Origin: an uncultured Cellulophaga sp.
GTDB lineage: Bacteria; Bacteroidota; Bacteroidia; Flavobacteriales; Flavobacteriaceae
NCBI GenBank assembly: GCA_947491225.1
Contig: CANLIE010000008.1
Span: forward strand, 1 to 64,000
DNA: 64,000 nucleotides
Reading direction: 5' to 3'
The notes under the pieces are model-generated. The model was not told the origin of the DNA. It searched no databases and saw only the letters and a list, made by a program, of their open reading frames with translations. Position 1 is the stretch's first letter, and each line of letters opens with the position of its first letter. The position numbers and the translations under genes are program-made. Positions 18,201-26,158 of this stretch are shown here, one piece after another.

Positions 18201-18747
18201 TTTTATAAGATCCAAAAAACGTACTCAAATTACCCGAAAGCCAAATGGCAATAAAAAATAATATAGGTAAAGAAACATACTTAAGGTATTTTATAACATC
18301 ACTACTATTTATTGCCTTTACAAAAGGAATACCATCCAAATCTTTAGATCGTTGTTCAATACTTGCCAACAAAAGTTCAGAAGAATTAGTATCCTCTGTA
18401 AGGTCTAATAAATTGTAAAGCTTATCATCTACTTCTGAAAAATGCTTGCCAATCAATATTGAAGCTTCTTTATTGGTTAATCCCTTTTTTAATTGGAATA
18501 AATAAAATAATGGAACAATAATAAGCTTATAAAGTAAAAAAACAGTTGCCAAAATTAAAGTCAATAATAAGGAGAACCTGCCACTAGAGTTTAGCCATAA
18601 GAAATACTCTAAACTAATTATTAGTAAAAAAACAAGAAGCCCAAAACAGACAAAGAGTATTATTCCCTTTAACAATTTTTGTGTGTAATACTTTTTAATA
18701 AAAGCATTTAATTTCTTTATTATATTTTCAATGCTATTCAAAATCAA
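15289..18747 (-). CDS. DUF4175 family membrane protein with long coiled coil
   Basis: A 1152-residue membrane protein. Three hydrophobic segments lie near the N-terminus (about residues 20-45, 53-76 and 155-175), followed by a beta-rich extracytoplasmic region to about 490. A very long Lys/Glu/Gln-rich coiled coil follows (about 500-760), and a low-complexity Gly/Ser/Lys stretch lies at about 935-1010, ending in further helices. This layout agrees with DUF4175 proteins of Bacteroidota and Alphaproteobacteria, whose function is not established. It is first in the operon with ybeY and mnmG and overlaps ybeY by 8 bp. A role in envelope or division-site structure is possible, but the sequence does not prove it. 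Confidence 0.75.
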   Translation of the reverse strand: MILNSIENIIKKLNAFIKKYYTQKLLKGIILFVCFGLLVFLLIISLEYFLWLNSSGRFSLLLTLILATVFLLYKLIIVPLFYLFQLKKGLTNKEASILIGKHFSEVDDKLYNLLDLTEDTNSSELLLASIEQRSKDLDGIPFVKAINSSDVIKYLKYVSLPILFFIAIWLSGNLSTFFGSYKRVVNYKMAYEQPAPFSFRLINDNLSILSGESIKLQVVTEGKLKPENVSIVFDGKEMLLQEKNGVFEYKVMSATVSKPFYFLANEVVSKSYNLSVKSVPLLKDFKLRLDYPNYINRKPDILRSTGNATFPEGTKVTWNILGSNINNIVLELDSVSLNFSQKSDEFFASKTIYNDLIYSIKTSNNNVKNYESLEYSFKIIKDAHPTVSVEQIKDSLNPNVSYYVGKASDDYKVKSINLVCYPSDDIEKKQFLSLSTPNNNIVQFYYTFPSGLKLEAEKNYSFYFVVTDNDAIHKGKSSKSQVFSTLIFNDNQLKNNDLNQQQQLLEQLDNSADKLKEQETKLEELNNKQKEKSRLNFNEKNEIIDFLQKQQNQEQMMEKFSKELRENLKKSNKTDKQNKLLQERLERQEIEAKKNQKLLEELNKIAEKINKEELSKRLEELAKSQKSSKRNLEQLLELTKKYYVTEKTTQIAKDLEKLAKKQETLSEQKIGQDYSNSEQEKLNKDFKNIANELKELEKDNSKLKNPLEINSDKTKQESIAKDQNQALDEINKHQDNKQSSASKSKEESGNKASKKQKSAAQKIKEMSQELQQSSSGEGGNSITEDAEMLRQILDNLIVFSFKQESLYNKLDPREMDLSSYSGTVKSQKELRTLFEHVDDSLFALSLRQVELSEFVNEQVTEIYYNIDKSLENIADNRAFIGKSNQKYVLNASNSLADFLVNLLDNMNQSMKPSSGKGQSKGQGFQLPDIIKAQNSLKNKMDKDSNSNSSKGNKSGSGKQGEGTKSGSEGKEGESGKNDKQVGKEKGENNKTGSGQPKSSTDKIDTGSGNQLSEKELEEIYNIYKEQQLIRQQLEQQLQNMINEDDKNLAKKILKQMEEFEDNLLENGITKATKNKVNNIQHQLLKLENAALKQGQKSEREATINKDKFANPIITKPSALDNYRNEIEVLNRQALPLHQIFQNKVQRYFKTND

Positions 18748-18844
18748 AATTATTTTATACCAAGATACCCACTAGTTCATAAATAGATAGAAAAAAATTG
18801 TTAAAAAGTAACTATAAGTTTTTACTAGGACAAATAACTAACAG

Positions 18845-18852
18845 TATATTTG
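18845..18852 (+). promoter_or_regulatory. Putative TAnnTTTG -7 box for gltX
   Basis: TATATTTG matches the Bacteroidota -7 consensus 19 bp before the gltX ATG. No clear -33 TTG at standard distance. Confidence 0.45.
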
Positions 18853-18871
18853 CTATACTAATTACAAGATT

Positions 18872-20374
18872 ATGAGTTCAAAAGTACGTGTTCGTTTTGC
18901 TCCAAGCCCTACTGGACCTTTACATATAGGTGGTGTACGCACAGCCCTATTTAATTATCTTTTTGCTAAAAAAAATGATGGTGATTTTATTCTAAGAATT
19001 GAAGACACGGATCAGAATAGGTATATTGAAGGTGCAGAACAATACATTATTGATGCATTAAACTGGTGCGGAATTGGATTTGATGAAGGTCCAGGCAAAG
19101 AAGGCAAATTTGGCCCTTACAGACAGAGCGAGCGTAAACATTTGTATAAAAAATATGCAGATACTTTAATAGAAAGTGGTAATGCATATTATGCTTTTGA
19201 TACCCCAGAAAGTCTAGATAAACATAGAAAGCAACACGAAGCTGATGGAAAAACCTTTATCTACAATTGGCATAATCGTTTAAAATTAAATAACTCTTTA
19301 ACTCTTTCTAAAGAAGAAGTTGGTGCCAAATTAGTAACTAAAACACCCTATGTAATTCGTTTTAAAACACCAGAAAACGAAAAGCTTATTTTAACTGACA
19401 TTATTCGTGGCACAATTGAAATAGATACCAATATACTAGATGACAAGGTTCTTTTTAAAAGTGATGGTATGCCAACTTATCATTTAGCTAACATAGTGGA
19501 TGACCATTTAATGGAAATTTCACATGTTATTCGTGGTGAAGAATGGTTACCCTCCTTAGCGTTACACAAACAATTATATACTGCTTTTGGTTGGCAAGCT
19601 CCAGAATTTGCACATTTGCCTTTAATTATGAAACCTGTTGGTAAAGGTAAATTAAGTAAACGCGATGGTGAAAAATTAGGTTTCCCTGTGTTTCCATTAT
19701 CATGGAACGAGTCCGTAGGATACAAAGAAGAAGGTTATTTTCCTGAAGCAGTTGTAAACTTTCTTGCACTTTTAGGATGGAACCCAGGAACAGAACAAGA
19801 AATTTTTAGTTTAGATGAACTTATTAAAGCATTTTCATTAGAACGTGTAAACAAGTCTGGAGCGCGTTTTGACCCTGATAAAACTAAATGGTATAATAGC
19901 CACTATTTACAAGCCAAAACAAATACTGAAATTGCAAGACTGTTTTTACCTATTGTACAGACTCATATTACTAAGGAAAATGATATAGCAGACGTTGAAA
20001 AAATAGTTTCACTTATAAAAGAGCGTGCAACATTTGTGCATGAGCTATGGAATTTGAGTGATTACTTTTTTAAAGCACCAACAAGCTATGCGGAGAAGGC
20101 AGTAAAAAAACAATGGAAAGAAGGAACTTCAGAAATACTAAACCAATTGATATCTGTTTTAGAAGGAATTGATGATTTTACATCTGAAAACACAGAAGAA
20201 ATTGTTAAACTATGGATTACAGATAAAGAATTGTCTTTTGGTAAAGTTATGCCACCCTTACGATTAGTATTGGTTGGTGATATGAAAGGGGCACACGTTT
20301 TTGATATCATTGGAATTATAGGTAAAAAAGAGACTATTGATAGAATTAAAACTGCAATAAAAAACCTTGGATAA
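18872..20374 (+). CDS. gltX: Glutamyl-tRNA synthetase
   Basis: Charges tRNA-Glu with glutamate using ATP. The 500-residue class I synthetase opens with RFAPSPTGPLHIGGVRTALF, where HIGG is the HIGH-equivalent. It includes RIEDTDQ, the middle HVIRGEEWLPS block, and KLSKRDG, the KMSKS-equivalent, near residue 255. The C-terminal helical anticodon-binding domain ends in LRLVLVGDMKGAHVFDIIGIIG, as is usual. Length and motifs indicate a single discriminating or non-discriminating GluRS. A separate glnS is in the same window, so tRNA-Gln is charged directly and GluRS need not mischarge it. The gene is divergent from the DUF4175 operon. Confidence 0.96.
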   Translation: MSSKVRVRFAPSPTGPLHIGGVRTALFNYLFAKKNDGDFILRIEDTDQNRYIEGAEQYIIDALNWCGIGFDEGPGKEGKFGPYRQSERKHLYKKYADTLIESGNAYYAFDTPESLDKHRKQHEADGKTFIYNWHNRLKLNNSLTLSKEEVGAKLVTKTPYVIRFKTPENEKLILTDIIRGTIEIDTNILDDKVLFKSDGMPTYHLANIVDDHLMEISHVIRGEEWLPSLALHKQLYTAFGWQAPEFAHLPLIMKPVGKGKLSKRDGEKLGFPVFPLSWNESVGYKEEGYFPEAVVNFLALLGWNPGTEQEIFSLDELIKAFSLERVNKSGARFDPDKTKWYNSHYLQAKTNTEIARLFLPIVQTHITKENDIADVEKIVSLIKERATFVHELWNLSDYFFKAPTSYAEKAVKKQWKEGTSEILNQLISVLEGIDDFTSENTEEIVKLWITDKELSFGKVMPPLRLVLVGDMKGAHVFDIIGIIGKKETIDRIKTAIKNLG

Positions 20375-20505
20375 ATACGTAAAGACTACTGCATTTAATG
20401 ATATGTTTACATAAATGCAAAAAAAATTGTAACAATTATAAAAAATTGCCACTAATCTCTTACAAACTTTGTACATTTAATATATTAATTTAAAAACACT
20501 TACTT

Positions 20506-21435
20506 ATGAATTATTTTTTTATTCCAATTGTAGTTTTTGGTATTATTATTCTTTTATCCTCATTTTTTGTTGTAAAACAACAAACTGCTGTAATTATAGA
20601 GCGCTTTGGTAAATTTCAAAGTATTCGTCATTCTGGTTTACAAATAAAAATTCCTTTAGTAGATAAAATTGCAGGGCGTTTAAGTTTAAAAATACAGCAA
20701 TTGGATGTTTTAATTGAAACGAAGACTTTAGATGATGTATTTGTTAAATTAAAAGTTTCTGTACAATACAGAGTTTTAAATCAAAAAGTATATGATGCTT
20801 TCTATAAATTAGATTATCCACACGACCAAATAACTAGTTATGTATTTGATGTAGTACGTGCTGAAGTTCCTAAAATGAAATTAGATGATGTTTTTGTAAA
20901 AAAAGATGATATTGCATTAGCTGTAAAAGCAGAGTTGAATGACGCTATGTTAGATTATGGTTTTGACATTATTAAAACTTTGGTGACTGACATTGACCCA
21001 GATCCACAGGTAAAATCTGCAATGAATAGAATCAATGCTGCAGATAGAGAAAAAACTGCTGCACAATATGAAGGTGATGCTGCACGTATTTTAATTGTTG
21101 AAAAAGCAAAAGCAGAAGCAGAAAGTAAACGTTTACAAGGACAAGGTATTGCAGATCAAAGACGTGAAATTGCACGTGGTTTAGAAGAATCTGTTGATGT
21201 TTTAAATAGAGTTGGTATAAACTCTCAAGAAGCTTCTGCCCTTATTGTTGTTACTCAACATTATGACACATTACAGGCTGTTGGTAGTGAGACAAATAGC
21301 AACTTAATTTTACTACCCAACTCGCCACAAGCAGGTAGTAATATGTTAAATGATATGGTTGCATCTTTTACAGCAAGTAACCAAATTGGTGAAGCTATGA
21401 AGAAAACCAATGCACCAAAAAACAAAAAGGAATAA
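20506..21435 (+). CDS. Stomatin-like SPFH/band-7 membrane protein (QmcA/YbbK type)
   Basis: A 309-residue protein with one N-terminal transmembrane helix (about residues 3-24) followed by an SPFH (band 7) domain. Typical landmarks are VKQQTAVIIERFGKF, KIPLVDKI, VQYRV, LDYGFDIIKTLVTDIDPDP and the Ala/Glu-rich helix AAQYEGDAARILIVEKAKAEAESKRL, which builds the oligomeric ring. Such proteins form membrane microdomain scaffolds and control proteases or membrane order. No NfeD protease partner lies next to it here. A strong terminator 20 bp downstream suggests a single-gene transcript. A second, unrelated SPFH protein is encoded at 50878. Confidence 0.88.
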   Translation: MNYFFIPIVVFGIIILLSSFFVVKQQTAVIIERFGKFQSIRHSGLQIKIPLVDKIAGRLSLKIQQLDVLIETKTLDDVFVKLKVSVQYRVLNQKVYDAFYKLDYPHDQITSYVFDVVRAEVPKMKLDDVFVKKDDIALAVKAELNDAMLDYGFDIIKTLVTDIDPDPQVKSAMNRINAADREKTAAQYEGDAARILIVEKAKAEAESKRLQGQGIADQRREIARGLEESVDVLNRVGINSQEASALIVVTQHYDTLQAVGSETNSNLILLPNSPQAGSNMLNDMVASFTASNQIGEAMKKTNAPKNKKE

Positions 21436-21455
21436 ATCTTATTTTATATGTCTTT

Positions 21456-21491
21456 AAAACCCAGATGGAATTTTAATTCCATCTGGGTTTT
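21456..21491. terminator. Strong hairpin terminator after the stomatin-like gene
   Basis: Perfect 17-bp arms AAAACCCAGATGGAATT (21456-21472) and their complement (21475-21491) are separated by a 2-nt loop. A-runs on the left and T-runs on the right make it usable in both directions. Confidence 0.85.
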
Positions 21492-21749
21492 AAATTTTGA
21501 ATAAATTCATACAAAAATTACAAACGTTTTAACAAGCCTAAGCGCTATATGTAATTATAAGTTAAAAATTACTTCTTTTAGCTGTTCTTGAGCCTTAAAT
21601 ACTATACCCAACCTTGTATATAAACAAAAACCATTAAACAAAAATGCAAGACAGAAAAGCACAAGCAAAAAAATAGAAAATGATGTATTAAAGTTATAAG
21701 AGAACTTGATGTTAATGACTTGCTAGGGATTAGGATAAATAGAAAAATG

Positions 21750-21784
21750 AAAATCCGATTGTACTTAAAATACAATCGGATTTT
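21750..21784. terminator. Hairpin with T-run, no evident parent gene
   Basis: Perfect 14-bp arms AAAATCCGATTGTA (21750-21763) and TACAATCGGATTTT (21771-21784) enclose a 7-nt loop, with more T residues after. It is a typical rho-independent terminator, but no convincing gene precedes it on either strand. The gene or small RNA it served may be lost or unrecognised. Confidence 0.65.
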
Positions 21785-21884
21785 TTATAACTAATAAATT
21801 TAGTAAATAAAACTAAATATTTATTTTAAAAGCTTATCATTTACCTTTAAACCAAATACGCTCCCGTTTATTGATAATTTCACA

Positions 21885-21942
21885 AAAGCGCCGTAAAACG
21901 CTTTAAAACAATCCGTTTTTAATAGAAAATACCGATTGTTTT
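21885..21942 (-). terminator. Probable glnS terminator region
   Basis: Two weak hairpins follow the glnS stop on the minus strand. GATTGTTTT/AAAACAATC arms lie at 21934-21942 and 21905-21913, and AAAGCG/CGCTTT arms at 21899-21904 and 21885-21890, the latter followed by TTG. Either could end glnS transcription. Confidence 0.45.
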
Positions 21943-21967
21943 AAAATTTACATCAATAAAGTTTATG

Positions 21968-23653
21968 CTAGCTTTTTTGTTCAATTTTAGCCCAAGAATC
22001 TCGTAACCCTACTGTTCTGTTAAAAACTAATTTTTCAGGAGTGCTGTCTGTATCTATATTAAAATACCCTATTCTTTGGAACTGAAAACAATCTCCAATA
22101 TTTGCCTCTTTTAAACTTGGCTCTACATAACCTTTTATCACCTTTAAAGAATCAGGATTTAAGAATTCCATAAAATCTTTGTCCTTATGTGTATCTGGAC
22201 TTTCATCTGTAAATAATCTGTCGTACAATCTAATTTCAGATTCAATAGCGTGTGCAACAGATACCCAATGTAATGTTCCTTTTACTTTTCTAAGGCTTTC
22301 CTCGGTACCACTACCACTCTTACTTTTAGGGTCATAGGTACATTGTATTTCGGTAATATTCCCATCGGTATCTTTTGTACAAGACTCTGCTTTAATAATA
22401 TAGGCACCTTTTAATCTAACTTCTTTGCCAAGCTTTAACCTAAAAAATTTTTTGTTTGCCTCTTCCCTAAAATCTTCTCGCTCAATATATATTTCTCTTG
22501 AAAATGGTATTTCTCTAGTTCCAGATTCTAAATCTTCTGGGTTATTTTCTATTGGCAACCATTCTTCTTGTTCTTCAGGATAATTTGTAATAACTACTTT
22601 TATAGGATCTAAAACACCCATAACTCGGGTTGTTATTTTATTAAGATGCTCGCGTACGTGAAACTCTAATAAAGAAACATCTACTAAATTTTCTCTTTTA
22701 GTTATACCTATTGTATCTGCAAAATTACGAATGGACTCTGGTGTATATCCTCTTCTACGCATACCAGAAATTGTTGGCATACGTGGATCGTCCCATCCAT
22801 TTACTACACCTTCTTCTACAAGCCTTAGCAATTTTCGCTTACTAACTAGGGTATGGCTAAGATTTCGTCTTGCAAATTCTCTTTGCTTTGGTCGCGTTTT
22901 ACTTTCATCATAAACCTGATCTAAAAACCAGTCGTAAAGCTCTCTATGCATAGCAAATTCAAGTGTACAGAAAGAATGAGATACTTGTTCTAAGTAATCA
23001 CTTTCCCCATGCGTCCAATCATACATAGGATAAATACACCAATCGGTATTTGTTCTATGGTGGGCTTTATGTAGAATGCGGTACATAATTGGGTCTCGCA
23101 TTAGCATATTAGAAGAAGCCATATCTATTTTAGCACGTAAAACGTGTTCTCCTTCTTTAAATTCACCCTTTTTCATACGATCAAAAAGGTCCAAATTTTC
23201 AGCTATGGCTCTATCTCTAAACGGACTAGCTGTACCTGGTGCAGTGGGTGTTCCTTTTTGCTCTGCCATTGCTTCAGAAGACTGACTGTCTACATAGGCT
23301 TTTCCTCCTTTAATAAGATGAACAGCCCAGTCATATAATTGCTGAAAATAATCTGATGCAAAACATTCATGATTCCATTCATATCCCAACCAAGAAACAT
23401 CCTTCTTTATAGCATCTACATATTCTTGTTCTTCCTTTGCAGGATTGGTATCATCAAAACGCAAATTAACAGGCGAATTATAGCGCAAACCAAGTCCAAA
23501 ATTTAGGCAAATAGAACTAGCATGTCCTATATGTAAATAACCGTTTGGTTCAGGTGGAAATCTAAAACGCAAATTCTCTTTTGAGAAACCATTTTTCAGG
23601 TCTTCCTCTATAATGTGCTCTATAAAATTTAATGATTTTTCGCCTTCATTCAT
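21968..23653 (-). CDS. glnS: Glutaminyl-tRNA synthetase
   Basis: Charges tRNA-Gln directly with glutamine. The 561-residue class I enzyme begins the catalytic core with FRFPPEPNGYLHIGHASSICLNFG (HIGH motif near residue 38). It continues with NLRFDDTNPAKE, then TDWCIYPMYDWTHGESDYLE, and the KMSKS-equivalent LVSKRKL near 270. The C-terminal beta-barrel anticodon-binding domains are complete (KGTLHWVSVAHA, then FQRIGYFNIDTDS). Length matches bacterial GlnRS. Its presence shows that this organism does not depend only on the GatCAB transamidation route for Gln-tRNA. It stands alone on the minus strand, convergent with the stomatin-like gene. Confidence 0.96.
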   Translation of the reverse strand: MNEGEKSLNFIEHIIEEDLKNGFSKENLRFRFPPEPNGYLHIGHASSICLNFGLGLRYNSPVNLRFDDTNPAKEEQEYVDAIKKDVSWLGYEWNHECFASDYFQQLYDWAVHLIKGGKAYVDSQSSEAMAEQKGTPTAPGTASPFRDRAIAENLDLFDRMKKGEFKEGEHVLRAKIDMASSNMLMRDPIMYRILHKAHHRTNTDWCIYPMYDWTHGESDYLEQVSHSFCTLEFAMHRELYDWFLDQVYDESKTRPKQREFARRNLSHTLVSKRKLLRLVEEGVVNGWDDPRMPTISGMRRRGYTPESIRNFADTIGITKRENLVDVSLLEFHVREHLNKITTRVMGVLDPIKVVITNYPEEQEEWLPIENNPEDLESGTREIPFSREIYIEREDFREEANKKFFRLKLGKEVRLKGAYIIKAESCTKDTDGNITEIQCTYDPKSKSGSGTEESLRKVKGTLHWVSVAHAIESEIRLYDRLFTDESPDTHKDKDFMEFLNPDSLKVIKGYVEPSLKEANIGDCFQFQRIGYFNIDTDSTPEKLVFNRTVGLRDSWAKIEQKS

Positions 23654-23866
23654 AGGGTAAAATTAAGCTGTAAAGGTACAAAATTAGATTAATTATGGGT
23701 GCTAAAAAATAAGTCACCATACAATAAAGTCATTTTCACAACATATTTAAATGCTGCTACAACAATAAATTTATGAACAAGTTATAAACAGTCATATTTG
23801 TTTAAGCAAATTTCGCACATGCGTTAAAATGTTTGCAAAAATTTTAAACGTTTAATCTAACTAACT

Positions 23867-26152
23867 ATGTCCCCAGGCAATAAAATAGTTACAAAACTTC
23901 ACCCTATGAGAACTACACCTACATCTCTTTTGGTACTTTTATTGTTTATTCTATTTTCCTTTAAAACTAATTCCCAAATTTTAAATGCCCCAGTGCCAAT
24001 TCCGCTCCCTGGTGGTAGTTCTCCTTGGACATCTATTTGTGCCTCTTCTACCTTTAATGATTATTCGGTAAATTTTACTTGGATTAACGCACCTGCAGTT
24101 AACAATGACAATAAATTTATACTAGAACTATCTGATGCTAATGGAAACTTTGGTAGTCCTGTTGCATTAGCAACTTTTAGCGATAAGAATACTACTTATG
24201 ACTTTGATATTAATTTTTTACTGCCTACAGATATACAGGGAGAGAACTACAAAATAAGGGTGAAAAGCACTAGCCCAGAAAAGTTTAGTCCAACAAGCGG
24301 ACCATATTCAATGTATTATGTAAATTTTAAAAAACAAATACTATTAAGCCAAGATGGCAATGGTACTATTCCTTCTGGTCAGAAGATAGAAATTTGTGAA
24401 GGTACAGCAGTAACTTTGGCTCCACACAATGTTCCAAATGCAGATACTTATAAGTATAATTGGTACAGGAGTGGTACTTTATTATCAGAGAAAGGACCTT
24501 CTTTAACAACCACACAAGCAGGAATGTACTATGTTTTTATTGACTATGGATCTGTATGTAGTAGTGCTTCAGGAACAGAATCTATAATCATAGAAGTTAC
24601 AACAGGAACAAAATTGGGTGTAGCCATTAACGCACCCACAAAGAGAAGCTTATGCTCATCTGAAACAGAAACATTAACTGCAAATATTTCTGGACAAGGC
24701 TTAACATATGTTTGGTATAAAGATAATGTGGCAGTAACCAGCCCCACTGTTGATGACCATACTTATACAGTTAACGGTTCTAGCGCTGGTTTTCAAGGAG
24801 ATTATGCTGTAGAAATTAGTGGTTCAGGCATTTGTTTAGAACGTTCAGCTATTGTACCTATTACAACAGCAGCTAATGTAACAGTAACCAGAGATAATCC
24901 AACAAATATAGTAATTCTACCAAATAAGACTAAAACACTACAAGTTACCAGTAGTGATACTAATGTAAATTTTTCTTGGTATAAAGATGGTAATTTAATT
25001 ACAGGTGAAAATAACAATACATTACAAATAAACAGTGCAGGAGAGTACTTTGCACGTATATCAGATAAAGGTGGTAGCTGTTCTTTTTCAATAGATTCAG
25101 ACAAAACAATGGTTGTTTCCCCAGCCTCATTTGAACTTACTATAGAACATAAAACTAGCTATACTGAATGTGAAAGTACAGCCACAACCATAGAGGTATC
25201 TATAATTGAAGCCATAGCAGCTGATGGAACGAAAACAAATGTTACAGCTGATCTAATCAATGATTTTACATATCAATGGAAAAAAAGTGGAACAAACGTT
25301 TTAGGTGAAACAACTAAATCTATTAACCTTAGTAATGTAACCCAAAACGGAGATTACAGTGTTAATGCTAGTATAAGTGGTTATAGCAATATAGACTCCA
25401 ATACAGTAACAGTTAAATTATTGACTACTGAAACGGTTAGTATTTCAGCAACAAGTACAACCTTCTGTAACCCTAGTAATCCTGTACAAATAAGTACAAC
25501 TACTTCGCTTTCTGGTGAAACTTTTACTTGGTATAAAGATGGTAACGCTTTTAATAGTACAGATGAAACTTTAAGTAGTGCAGAAACTGGAACCTTTGTT
25601 CTTGAGGTTATTAAAGATAGCTGCCCATTACGCTCCAACGAAATTAGTATTGCTTCCTTAAATGAAAACCTAATAACATTTGATAGTGAGAACCCAGTTA
25701 TTTTGGTAGAAGGACAGACAAAAACAATAACTGCTTCTGGAGGAACTTCATATCGATGGTTAAATGCTTCTAATAATGAATTAAGCACAACATCATCTGT
25801 AGATTTAACAGAGGAAGGAACTTATACGCTTATAGCAAAAATTGATAACTGTGATGTAACAAAGCAATTTACAGTTACATATAAAGATACTTTTAATATT
25901 CCTAATGTGGTAACCCCCAATGGCGATGGTAAAAATGATTTATGGGTATTGCCAAACACTTATGCTAACAAAGCAAACGTGAATGTAATCATATACAACA
26001 GTAACGGAGAAGAAATTTTAAACGAAAAAAGTTACAACAATAACTGGCCTAGCTCATCAATGAAGTTCCCAAAACAAAATATGGTTTTTTTCTATAAGAT
26101 AATAGATTCTAAAAACTCTCAAAAACAAGGAACCATAACAATTATAAGATAA
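23867..26152 (+). CDS. T9SS type-B sorted surface protein with Ig-like repeats
   Basis: A 761-residue secreted protein. The signal peptide is clear (LLVLLLFILFSFKTNSQ); translation may instead begin at ATG 23906 (MRTTPTSLL), which gives a more compact signal. Residues about 45-170 look like a fibronectin-type fold. From about 185 to 665 there are five or so Ig/PKD-like units with a WYKDG or WYRSG strand and paired cysteines. The last 85 residues (from about 676, NIPNVVTPNGDGKNDLW) are the CHU_C / gliding-motility-associated C-terminal domain, the type-B signal for type IX secretion. It is first of a five-gene run ending with two PorP/SprF proteins and the giant adhesin, and is probably an accessory component or ligand of that surface structure. 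Confidence 0.85.
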   Translation: MSPGNKIVTKLHPMRTTPTSLLVLLLFILFSFKTNSQILNAPVPIPLPGGSSPWTSICASSTFNDYSVNFTWINAPAVNNDNKFILELSDANGNFGSPVALATFSDKNTTYDFDINFLLPTDIQGENYKIRVKSTSPEKFSPTSGPYSMYYVNFKKQILLSQDGNGTIPSGQKIEICEGTAVTLAPHNVPNADTYKYNWYRSGTLLSEKGPSLTTTQAGMYYVFIDYGSVCSSASGTESIIIEVTTGTKLGVAINAPTKRSLCSSETETLTANISGQGLTYVWYKDNVAVTSPTVDDHTYTVNGSSAGFQGDYAVEISGSGICLERSAIVPITTAANVTVTRDNPTNIVILPNKTKTLQVTSSDTNVNFSWYKDGNLITGENNNTLQINSAGEYFARISDKGGSCSFSIDSDKTMVVSPASFELTIEHKTSYTECESTATTIEVSIIEAIAADGTKTNVTADLINDFTYQWKKSGTNVLGETTKSINLSNVTQNGDYSVNASISGYSNIDSNTVTVKLLTTETVSISATSTTFCNPSNPVQISTTTSLSGETFTWYKDGNAFNSTDETLSSAETGTFVLEVIKDSCPLRSNEISIASLNENLITFDSENPVILVEGQTKTITASGGTSYRWLNASNNELSTTSSVDLTEEGTYTLIAKIDNCDVTKQFTVTYKDTFNIPNVVTPNGDGKNDLWVLPNTYANKANVNVIIYNSNGEEILNEKSYNNNWPSSSMKFPKQNMVFFYKIIDSKNSQKQGTITIIR

Positions 26153-26158
26153 TTAAAC

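Larger units (their letters stand above)
21436..21967. other. Gene-free stretch between stomatin-like gene and glnS
   Basis: It contains three hairpins (21456-21491, 21750-21784, 21885-21942). Between the first two, a roughly 55-codon open stretch on the minus strand (about 21560-21735) encodes a hydrophobic run but has no ATG. I do not call it a gene. Confidence 0.5.

Noticed and set aside
21560-21735. Minus-strand open stretch with hydrophobic segment
   Set aside because: No ATG in frame, F/L-rich run expected from T-rich DNA, and no neighbouring support.
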